Translations under genes and position numbers: made by a program | In this document: positions 6,957 to 12,302 of the stretch, piece after piece | How the letters are laid out: every line of letters starts with the position of its first letter | Numbering within the stretch: position 1 is the first letter of the stretch | The notes under the pieces: model-generated | What the model was told of the DNA's origin: nothing | Databases searched by the model: none | Seen by the model: only the letters and a program-made list of their open reading frames with translations | Assembly (NCBI GenBank): GCA_021820825.1 | Contig: JAKADD010000028.1 | Span: 1 to 12,302 of the forward strand | From: Bacillota bacterium | Lineage (GTDB): Bacteria > Bacillota > Bacilli > Alicyclobacillales > SLC66 | Length of the DNA stretch: 12,302 bases | Direction: 5' to 3'

Positions 6957-7612
6957 TCTGGCAGGCCCGCCTCAGCGAAACCCTTGCGGCGCAAGCGGCA
7001 ACTGTCGCACACGCCACAGGCAATGTCGCCTCCCAGATAGCAGGAAGAAGTCAGTTCATAAGGCGTATGCAACGCCGTGCCAAGACGCACAATATCCGCC
7101 TTCGACATTGCCAGCAGCGGTGTTTCGACAGCAAATGGCGCCCCGTTCACGCCCGCCTTGGTTCCAAGGCGGGCGGTTTGCGCAAACGCCGCGATGAATT
7201 CCGGACGACAGTCTGGATATCCGCTGTAATCCAGCGCATTGACGCCCAGATACACGGCGGAAGCGCCCACAGTCTCTGCGTAAGCCGCCGCCACCGACAG
7301 GAAGATGAGATTGCGCGCAGGCACGTATGTGACCGGTATCTGATCTTCCACCAAGCCTGTCATGGGCACCGCCAGCGCATCGTCAGTGAGAGCGCTCCCG
7401 CCGATTGTCCGCAGGAAAGGCAATTCGACAATCCGGTGTTCTATTACACGGTAATACCTTGCAACGCGCCGCGCCGCTTCGATCTCCACACGATGACGTT
7501 GTCCGTAATCAAATGTAAGGGCAAACACACGACACCCCGCATCGTGCGCAAGCGCCAGACATGTTGTACTGTCAAGTCCGCCGCTCAAAATCACAACGAC
7601 CCGATTCTCCAT
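6932..7612 (-). CDS. queC: 7-cyano-7-deazaguanine (preQ0) synthase
   Basis: ATP- and ammonia-dependent enzyme converting 7-carboxy-7-deazaguanine to preQ0 in queuosine biosynthesis; cytoplasmic. 226 residues, a normal length. Seen: the PP-loop SGGLDST (10-16), the segment FDYGQRHRVEIEAA, PARNLIFLSVAAAYAE, GVNALDYSGYPDCRPEF, KADIVRLG, and the C-terminal zinc site Cys191, Cys199, Cys202 and Cys205 (C...CGVCDSC). The ATG has AAGGAAGG eight bases upstream. Third gene of the queD-queE-queC operon, 15 nt after queE. Its last codons lie inside a repeat whose second copy is nearby (6850-6883). Identification very secure. Confidence 0.97.
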   Translation of the reverse strand: MENRVVVILSGGLDSTTCLALAHDAGCRVFALTFDYGQRHRVEIEAARRVARYYRVIEHRIVELPFLRTIGGSALTDDALAVPMTGLVEDQIPVTYVPARNLIFLSVAAAYAETVGASAVYLGVNALDYSGYPDCRPEFIAAFAQTARLGTKAGVNGAPFAVETPLLAMSKADIVRLGTALHTPYELTSSCYLGGDIACGVCDSCRLRRKGFAEAGLPDPLQYASP

Positions 7613-7627
7613 AGCCGATTCCTTCCT

Positions 7628-8326
7628 TTATACCCCACGTTGTTCAGGGCGCCAGATCACCTTGTGAATCTGCAGACTCAATTTGACCTGGCTGAGTCCG
7701 CGTTCCAGAATTCGCGAAACCAGTTCCCGCGGCTCCATCGCTCCCCACACAGGGCTGAAGAGCGGTGTGCCGGCGGGTTCATAGGTCTCAAGAACATGGC
7801 ACGCCAGTTCAAAATCTTCCTCGGTGGCAATCACAAACTTCAGTTCATCCTGCGGCCTCAAACACTCCAGGTTGGGCAGGTGCATTTTATCGGATTCTCC
7901 GGAAGCCGGCAGCTTATAGTCCACAATATAGCGTACTTTCTCCGCTGGAACGCTCTTCAAAAAAGGCGCTATATCAATCGCTCCGCTGGTCTCCACGTGA
8001 ATATCGACAATCTGTGGCAAAGCCGCCAACGCGTTTAAAAGGAGCGCAGAGCGTTCTCTGTACATGAGCGGTTCTCCGCCGGTCAGGCAGATTCGTGTGG
8101 ACCGGTACGCGGACACACGTTGCGCAATCTCGTGTATTGTCAGAGTCAACTCTGCCCGCTCGGGGGCGTAGCTGTAGGTGGTGTCGCACCACGAGCAGCG
8201 CAGCGGGCAGCCAAAAAGACGTACAAACACAGTGGGAAACCCCGCAGCCGTGCCCTCACCCTCGATGGTTTCAAATATCTCAACGAGGGGCAGTGTCGCT
8301 TCCGCAGAATCGGGCGTCTGGTTCAT
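7628..8326 (-). CDS. queE: 7-carboxy-7-deazaguanine synthase (radical SAM)
   Basis: Radical-SAM enzyme that rearranges 6-carboxytetrahydropterin to 7-carboxy-7-deazaguanine, the step between QueD and QueC. 232 residues. The cluster-binding motif CPLRCSWCDT places Cys40, Cys44 and Cys47 in the CxxxCxxC spacing typical for radical SAM proteins. The N-terminal FETIEGEGTAAGFPTVFVR is the QueE substrate-side signature, and LTGGEP (81-86) is the SAM-binding GGE motif. The C-terminal LSLQIHKVIW is also typical. The ATG overlaps the queD stop as ATGA, so translation is coupled. Identification very secure. Confidence 0.97.
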   Translation of the reverse strand: MNQTPDSAEATLPLVEIFETIEGEGTAAGFPTVFVRLFGCPLRCSWCDTTYSYAPERAELTLTIHEIAQRVSAYRSTRICLTGGEPLMYRERSALLLNALAALPQIVDIHVETSGAIDIAPFLKSVPAEKVRYIVDYKLPASGESDKMHLPNLECLRPQDELKFVIATEEDFELACHVLETYEPAGTPLFSPVWGAMEPRELVSRILERGLSQVKLSLQIHKVIWRPEQRGV

Positions 8327-8784
8327 GCCTCCATCTCCCGGCGCGTGATCTCGACCGACGATGTGGGCGTCTCATAGAGCACAATGCGCTCCACACGCTT
8401 GTCCGGGTGGTTGGCCTGGAGCGCTTCGTCGATCCGCTGAAACATCCAGACGACCATGTTCTCGGCTGTCGTATTCATAGGCGGCAAGACTGCGTTCAGA
8501 TACTGATGATCAAGGCGATCAACAACCGCCTGGTTGACGACAGTCTTGACATCCGCAAAGTCGATGGCGATCCCCTTTTCATCCGGAGGCGCGCTCACGC
8601 TGACGGCCAGTCGGTACGTATGGCCGTGCAGACCTACGCACTTCCCCTCATACGCATAGAGATGATGGGCCGCATCAAACGTAAATTCTTTGGTAACCAA
8701 CACGCGCCTGTCATGGTAACGCAACTCCGAGAGCGCAATGTCGGCATCCAGCCGCAACAGTCTTTCAGGCATCGCAAAATCCAT
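8323..8784 (-). CDS. queD: 6-carboxy-5,6,7,8-tetrahydropterin synthase
   Basis: Zinc enzyme making 6-carboxytetrahydropterin from dihydroneopterin triphosphate, the first committed step of preQ0 synthesis after GTP cyclohydrolase. 153 residues. Zinc ligands are His40 (FDAAHH), His53 and His55 (LHGH), the catalytic Cys is Cys49 (KCVGLHGH), and the remaining catalytic elements are Asp92-His93 (LDHQYLN), Glu108 (TTAEN) and Glu138 in YETPTSSVEI. The first 30 residues are a short N-terminal extension before the conserved core. The ATG has GGGAG seven bases upstream. First gene of queDEC, preceded by the promoter at 8837-8865. GTP cyclohydrolase and queF are not in this window. Identification very secure. 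Confidence 0.97.
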   Translation of the reverse strand: MDFAMPERLLRLDADIALSELRYHDRRVLVTKEFTFDAAHHLYAYEGKCVGLHGHTYRLAVSVSAPPDEKGIAIDFADVKTVVNQAVVDRLDHQYLNAVLPPMNTTAENMVVWMFQRIDEALQANHPDKRVERIVLYETPTSSVEITRREMEA

Positions 8785-8836
8785 ATGATCACTCCCACAA
8801 TCAACAGACGCTCTGCGCTTACCGTAAGCATCTCAC

Positions 8837-8865
8837 ACTATAGGTTCAAAGTGAAGCAAAGTCCA
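8837..8865 (-). promoter_or_regulatory. Promoter of the queDEC operon
   Basis: On the minus strand TGGACT (8865-8860), 17-base spacer, TATAGT (8842-8837): four and five matches to the sigma-A consensus at ideal spacing. The implied leader is about 45 nt, long enough for a small element, but it lacks the C-rich and A-rich parts of a preQ1 riboswitch. A short GCTTA-CGG-TAAGC hairpin could form in it. Confidence 0.6.
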
Positions 8866-8884
8866 GACTCCATCGCGGTATCGC

Positions 8885-8913
8885 TTGCTCCTTTTCTGAC
8901 ATCGTGCAATAAT
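8885..8913 (+). promoter_or_regulatory. Candidate promoter of kimA
   Basis: TTGCTC (8885-8890), 17-base spacer, AATAAT (8908-8913). The -35 is weak, the -10 has five matches. The leader would be only about 35-50 nt, too short for the c-di-AMP (ydaO-type) riboswitch found before kimA in B. subtilis. Confidence 0.45.
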
Positions 8914-8953
8914 GGCCTGAAGTGAGACCGCGCACCGTGCTGAACGCACTGCG

Positions 8954-10798
8954 GTGGAAAGGTCGGGATGTATCCTGCCTTCGACTTTTAAACGGATTCT
9001 TATAGGCCGTCCGAGGAAGTTGCGAGAGCTGCAAGATCAACGCCTCTCGAAACTGAAGGCGTTGCCCATCCTGTCCTCCGACGCACTCTCATCCGTTGCG
9101 TATGGCTACGAAGCGGCGCTGGCCGAGCTGGCGTTCGCCGGAGTGGCCGGACTTTGGATCGGTTTGCCGATCGCGGCGCTCATCGTGATTCTTCTGATTA
9201 CCCTGATCCTGTCCTATCTGCAGGTGATCAAGGCGTATCCGGGCGGCGGCGGCGCATACGCGGTCGCATCCGACCAGTTCGGACCGGTGGCGGGACTTGT
9301 CGCCGGGTCGGCCCTGCTTATCGACTACACGTTGACGGTAGCCGTGTCCGTATCGTCGGGGATTGCGGCCATCACATCGGCCTTTCCCAGTCTGCTCCCG
9401 TGGACCGTGCCGATGTGCATCCTGTCGATACTGGTCATCATGGTCATGAATCTGCGCGGATTGCGTGAATCCGCGTCCATCTTCATGTGGCCCACGTATG
9501 CCTTTGTGTTTTCCATGCTCGTGCTGATTGTCGTTGGCTTCTTTCATCTGCAGCATGCGGGATGGCATTATTCGACGACGCCGCACTTTGGCGTGTTGCC
9601 CAAAGAAATCACCCTGCTCGTTCTGCTGCGGGCGTTCGCTTCCGGCTGCTCGGCGCTCACAGGGATCGAGGCCATCTCCAACGCCACGCCGCAGTTTCGC
9701 GACCCCGTCATCAAGAACGCGCAAAAAACGCTGCTTTGGCTAGGTCTCCTGTTAGGCCTGATGTTCGCTGGAACGGCCTATCTGGCTTACATTCGCGGTC
9801 TGCAATACAACCCGAACGTCACCGTGTTGTCCAGACTGGCCGCCGACAATTTTTCATCAGGTATATTCTACTATTTTATTCAATTTTCAACATTTGCGGT
9901 GCTTATTCTGGCTGCCAACACATCCTATAGTGGTTTTCCCCTGCTCGCCGCGTTGATGGCAAGGGATAAATTCATGCCGCACATGTTCATGTTACGCGGC
10001 GACCGTCTCGGATACAGCAACGGAATCATCGTGTTAAGCACTCTTGCGATCATCATGGTTGTGATCTTTAACGGACAGACCAATTCACTCATACCGCTGT
10101 ACGCCATTGGAGTGTTTCTTTCGTTCACTCTGGCGCAGTCGGGCCTGGTCAAACGCTGGGCGCTGACAAAACCGGAAGGATGGTTGTGGCGTGGAGCCCT
10201 CAACACGTTCGGGGCGTTTCTGACTGCGACCGTCACAGTGGTTTTCTCGGTAGCCAAATTTACACAGGGCGCGTGGATCGTGCTGATTGTCCTTCCGCTG
10301 CTCATTTACTGGGGTCTCAAAGTTCGCAAACACTATACAGCCGTCGCTGACGATCTGCGGATTGACATGACGCGGATCAGACCCAGTGCGCATAAAACGA
10401 TTGTGATTGTGCCTATTGCGGGCGTCAATCGTGTGGTGGCAAACACGCTGTCGTACGCGCTCTCCATCTCGGACCAGGTGATCGCCTTCTATGTCGGCTT
10501 TGAAGACGACGCCATCCTGCACATGGAGGACAAGTGGAAACAGTGGAACACGGGCGTTCGACTGGTCACCGCGCGCAGTCAGTACCGTTCCATCGTGCGC
10601 CCGCTCATGCGTTTTCTGGCAACGATCGAAAACTGGGAAGGGGAACCCGATCATGTGATCGTGGCAATTCCTCAGTTTATCGCCAAACACTGGTGGCAAA
10701 ACCTGCTGCATAATCAGACAAGCCTGATGCTGAGAACCATTCTGCTGTATCGCAAGGACATCGTCGTCACGACTGTGCCCTATCATTTGACAAAGTGA
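8954..10798 (+). CDS. kimA: KimA-like high-affinity potassium importer (APC superfamily)
   Basis: Integral membrane transporter closely resembling B. subtilis KimA (YdaO), a proton-coupled K+ importer that is inhibited by c-di-AMP in that species. About 607 residues is usual; here 614 from the GTG. Conserved blocks: FKRILIGRP, LPILSSDALSSVAYG, AYPGGGGAYAV, IDYTLTVAVSVSSG, ITSAFPSLLPW, MNLRGLRESASI, ASGCSALTGIEAISNATP, RGDRLGYSNGII and IPLYAIGVFLSFTLAQSG. Multiple membrane helices run to about residue 450. A soluble cytoplasmic domain then begins near VRKHYTAVADDLRID and ends LHNQTSLMLRTILLYRKD...VPYHLTK, as in KimA. The start is problematic: the GTG at 8954 has no ribosome-binding site, while the site GGAAAGG serves an ATG at 8968 in another frame that stops after 7 codons; a +1 shift there would restore the family N-terminus. 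CTG at 8975 is another in-frame option. The YqxD-like gene follows after 10 nt. Family and function fairly secure, start uncertain. Confidence 0.92.
   Translation: MERSGCILPSTFKRILIGRPRKLRELQDQRLSKLKALPILSSDALSSVAYGYEAALAELAFAGVAGLWIGLPIAALIVILLITLILSYLQVIKAYPGGGGAYAVASDQFGPVAGLVAGSALLIDYTLTVAVSVSSGIAAITSAFPSLLPWTVPMCILSILVIMVMNLRGLRESASIFMWPTYAFVFSMLVLIVVGFFHLQHAGWHYSTTPHFGVLPKEITLLVLLRAFASGCSALTGIEAISNATPQFRDPVIKNAQKTLLWLGLLLGLMFAGTAYLAYIRGLQYNPNVTVLSRLAADNFSSGIFYYFIQFSTFAVLILAANTSYSGFPLLAALMARDKFMPHMFMLRGDRLGYSNGIIVLSTLAIIMVVIFNGQTNSLIPLYAIGVFLSFTLAQSGLVKRWALTKPEGWLWRGALNTFGAFLTATVTVVFSVAKFTQGAWIVLIVLPLLIYWGLKVRKHYTAVADDLRIDMTRIRPSAHKTIVIVPIAGVNRVVANTLSYALSISDQVIAFYVGFEDDAILHMEDKWKQWNTGVRLVTARSQYRSIVRPLMRFLATIENWEGEPDHVIVAIPQFIAKHWWQNLLHNQTSLMLRTILLYRKDIVVTTVPYHLTK
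8956..8991 (+). other. Ribosome-binding site plus 7-codon ORF at the kimA start
   Basis: GGAAAGG (8956-8962) stands five bases before ATG 8968, which opens MYPAFDF and stops at TAA 8989-8991. The sequence at the end is TTT TAA A. Skipping T8989 gives MYPAFDF-KRILIG, which resembles the remembered start of B. subtilis KimA (MYHTIKRFLIG). It may be a programmed +1 frameshift, a recent or sequencing indel, or a short upstream ORF. Confidence 0.5.
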
Positions 10799-10808
10799 GA
10801 GAGGAACC

Positions 10809-11267
10809 ATGACCATCTGGGTTGACGCTGACGCCTGCCCCCGCCATGCCTTGGCCATCACACGCGAAACCGCCGGAAAATATGGCATCGACATGTGGAC
10901 GGTCAGCAATTACAGCCACGAATTCACTCATGAACGGCATCTTACCGTGGATGCATCGCCCCAGGCCACGGATCTGGCCATTCTGTCGCGGCTTTCAAGA
11001 GGCGATATTGTGATTACACAGGATTATGGGCTCGCCGCGCTGGTGCTTGCGCGCGGTGGACATGCCGTGTCGCCAATCGGAAAACGTTACACAAATGACA
11101 ATATTGACCAGATGTTGTTCGAAAGGGATCTTGCAGCGAGAGCGAGACGGTCCCGCAAAAAGGTCCGCATGAAAGGCCCGCCACCCCGAACCGGCGAGGA
11201 TGACAGGCAATTCGCCGATCAGTTGGAACGTCTCCTTGCCGAACTGAATCCGCACATGGAGAATTGA
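10809..11267 (+). CDS. yqxD: YaiI/YqxD family protein (UPF0178/DUF188)
   Basis: 152-residue cytoplasmic protein of a widespread family with a PIN-like fold whose function is not established. Seen: the N-terminal VDADACP (5-11), which holds acidic residues in the position expected of a metal site, then TVDASPQATDLAIL, GDIVITQDYGLAALVLARGG, and NIDQMLFERDL. The tail from about 110 is basic (ARARRSRKKVRMKG), then a helix FADQLERLLAEL. The ATG has GAGAGG four to five bases upstream. It starts 10 nt after kimA, so the two are almost certainly co-transcribed. No link between K+ import and this family is known to me; the pairing may be chance. Confidence 0.92.
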   Translation: MTIWVDADACPRHALAITRETAGKYGIDMWTVSNYSHEFTHERHLTVDASPQATDLAILSRLSRGDIVITQDYGLAALVLARGGHAVSPIGKRYTNDNIDQMLFERDLAARARRSRKKVRMKGPPPRTGEDDRQFADQLERLLAELNPHMEN

Positions 11268-11364
11268 ACAAGAAGAACTGAATGCGCTGCTAAGACAGTT
11301 CACTGCTGGATATCCTACAGGACAAGATGCAGCACGCGTCTGCGCCACGTTCAGGAGGTTCCTC

Positions 11365-12174
11365 ATGCAAAAACCGTCTCTTGTGTCGCTGCTGACAGGA
11401 GTGCTGGCGGTCAGTATGTTCGCCGCGTCCGGAACTGTGACATACGCGGCGGCGACCAGATCCGCCGACCGTCCGGACTATGTTCGTCTGTTCCCACATG
11501 TGTTCGCACGCCAAGGACCGCCCCGCATGCAGGTTTCCCTGACATTCGACGACGGGCCTGACGCACGCTATACAGTGCAGATTCTTGATATTCTGAAACG
11601 GGAAGGTGTGCATGCCACGTTTTTCGTGCTGGGATCACAGGTGCGACGATATCCGGATGTCGCGCTGCGGATCGTTCGGGAAGGCCATGCGCTTGGCAAC
11701 CACAGTTTTGATCACCGCAACCTGCGCACGATGGACAGACAGGCGCGAAACTGGGAAGTCACCTCAACCGATCGCGAATTACTCCGCACAACTGGCTGCC
11801 ATACGCGGTACTTTCGCGCACCATACGGCAGTGTTGACAGCCAGGTCATCACGCAATTGGGGAGCATGGGTTATACCGTGGTCAACTGGTCCGTCGACTC
11901 CAGCGACTGGCGCAGCATTCCTTCTGCACAGGTGGTCAAAAACGTGCTTTCCAACGTACGGCCAGGCGCCATCATTTTGCAGCACTGCGCAGGCAACGAC
12001 AAAGAGATTCTGACGGGAACCGTGGCCGCTCTTCCTGTCATCATTCATCGCCTGCGCGCAGCAGGCTATGGCTTTGCGACTGTTCCGACGCTGCTGGCGC
12101 CAGACATTCGCGCAGTCCATGCAAAACACGCGATAAGGCGGGCTGCGCTGTCATCCACGACGCCATTGCCGTAG
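11365..12174 (+). CDS. Secreted polysaccharide deacetylase (CE4 family)
   Basis: Predicted exported metal-dependent deacetylase acting on N-acetylated glycans, probably peptidoglycan or a related wall polymer. 269 residues. A signal peptide (1-29; Lys3, hydrophobic LVSLLTGVLAVSMFAA, likely cut after TYAA) is followed by the NodB domain: motif 1 TFDDGPD (60-66, base Asp62, metal Asp63), motif 2 HSFDH (113-117, metal His113 and His117), motif 3 RAPYG (151-155), motif 4 WSVDSSDW (175-182), motif 5 IILQH with His207. All catalytic motifs are intact, so it should be active. The ATG has a perfect AGGAGG six bases upstream. It lies 97 nt after the YqxD-like gene; that gap contains no clear promoter or terminator, so it may be the last gene of the kimA transcript or have its own weak promoter. 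The exact substrate, and whether it is a sporulation PdaA/PdaB relative, cannot be told. Confidence 0.94.
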   Translation: MQKPSLVSLLTGVLAVSMFAASGTVTYAAATRSADRPDYVRLFPHVFARQGPPRMQVSLTFDDGPDARYTVQILDILKREGVHATFFVLGSQVRRYPDVALRIVREGHALGNHSFDHRNLRTMDRQARNWEVTSTDRELLRTTGCHTRYFRAPYGSVDSQVITQLGSMGYTVVNWSVDSSDWRSIPSAQVVKNVLSNVRPGAIILQHCAGNDKEILTGTVAALPVIIHRLRAAGYGFATVPTLLAPDIRAVHAKHAIRRAALSSTTPLP

Positions 12175-12196
12175 CATTCGCCGTTTTGCCCGGTTA

Positions 12197-12302
12197 TCAG
12201 GTCCGGACTGGCTCAATCCGCACCGCCGTGTGCTTGAAGGGCGCCACCCCAGACTGCTTATCCACGGCGTCGCTCGTCAAGACATTCGTATCAACCTGGT
12301 CC
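12197..12302 (-). CDS. C-terminal end of a molybdopterin-dependent oxidoreductase (partial)
   Basis: The last 34 codons of a gene entering from the right edge, stop TGA at 12199-12197. My translation reads DQVDTNVLTSDAVDKQSG, then VAPFKHTAVRIEPVRT. The NxLT-D-A-D...FK-AVR-E pattern is characteristic of the molydopterin dinucleotide-binding domain at the end of formate dehydrogenase alpha or assimilatory nitrate reductase catalytic subunits. Which of these it is cannot be decided from so little. The gene converges on the polysaccharide deacetylase gene with a 22-nt gap that shows no hairpin. Confidence 0.75.
   Translation of the reverse strand, partial: DQVDTNVLTSDAVDKQSGVAPFKHTAVRIEPVRT

Noticed and set aside
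6857..8038. 393-codon plus-strand open frame opposite queC and queE
   Set aside because: Antisense to two unmistakable genes, with low-complexity basic composition and no family signature.
11263..11364. Stop-free in-frame stretch upstream of the polysaccharide deacetylase ATG
   Set aside because: It has no ATG, GTG or TTG start in frame, and the ATG at 11365 has a perfect AGGAGG and begins a proper signal peptide.
1..12302. Defence systems, mobile elements, CRISPR arrays, tRNA or rRNA genes
   Set aside because: Searched by eye on both strands. No transposase or integrase motifs, regularly spaced repeats, attachment-site pairs or tRNA-like folds were seen.

Overview
The window is about 12.3 kb of fairly GC-rich chromosomal DNA from a Gram-positive, probably spore-forming member of the Bacilli. 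An Alicyclobacillaceae-like genome is my best guess, inferred from gene content and base composition without any search. Pointers are the order nnr, YdcC-like lipoprotein, alr (in Bacillus subtilis ydcC lies just upstream of alr), an LCP cell-wall protein with LytR_C tail, a KimA-type potassium importer, YqxD, and a CE4 deacetylase. Shine-Dalgarno sites are strong, and TTG and GTG starts occur. I see no insertion sequence, prophage, CRISPR array, tRNA or rRNA. This is mostly a housekeeping region.

Left block, minus strand (1-5053). Reading leftwards: an LCP-family protein, a 19-bp terminator hairpin, the bifunctional NAD(P)HX repair enzyme, a LolA/YdcC-like lipoprotein whose ATG overlaps the nnr stop (ATGA), and alanine racemase, which starts at a TTG and runs off the left edge. 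The LCP protein and Alr act on the cell wall. Nnr repairs damaged nicotinamide cofactors.

Centre, plus strand (5368-6850). A 314-nt divergent intergenic region carries promoters for both sides. It is followed by isocitrate lyase (glyoxylate shunt) and a 45-aa CxxC...CxxC protein that is easy to miss.

Centre-right, minus strand (6932-8784). queD, queE and queC form a tight operon for 7-cyano-7-deazaguanine (preQ0) synthesis with its own promoter. No preQ1 riboswitch is visible. The end of queC contains one copy of an imperfect direct repeat whose other copy lies 70 nt away, next to the small zinc-binding gene.

Right block, plus strand (8954-12174). A KimA-like K+ importer, a YqxD/YaiI family protein and a secreted polysaccharide deacetylase. 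The start of kimA is odd: the well-placed ribosome-binding site and ATG lead into a 7-codon ORF ending at TTT TAA A, and the conserved KimA frame continues only after a +1 shift. At the right edge the last 34 codons of a molybdopterin oxidoreductase run in on the minus strand.

No clearly new multi-gene system was found. The points most worth checking are the kimA start, the small CxxC protein after aceA, the altered active-site residues of the LCP protein, and the repeat at the queC end.
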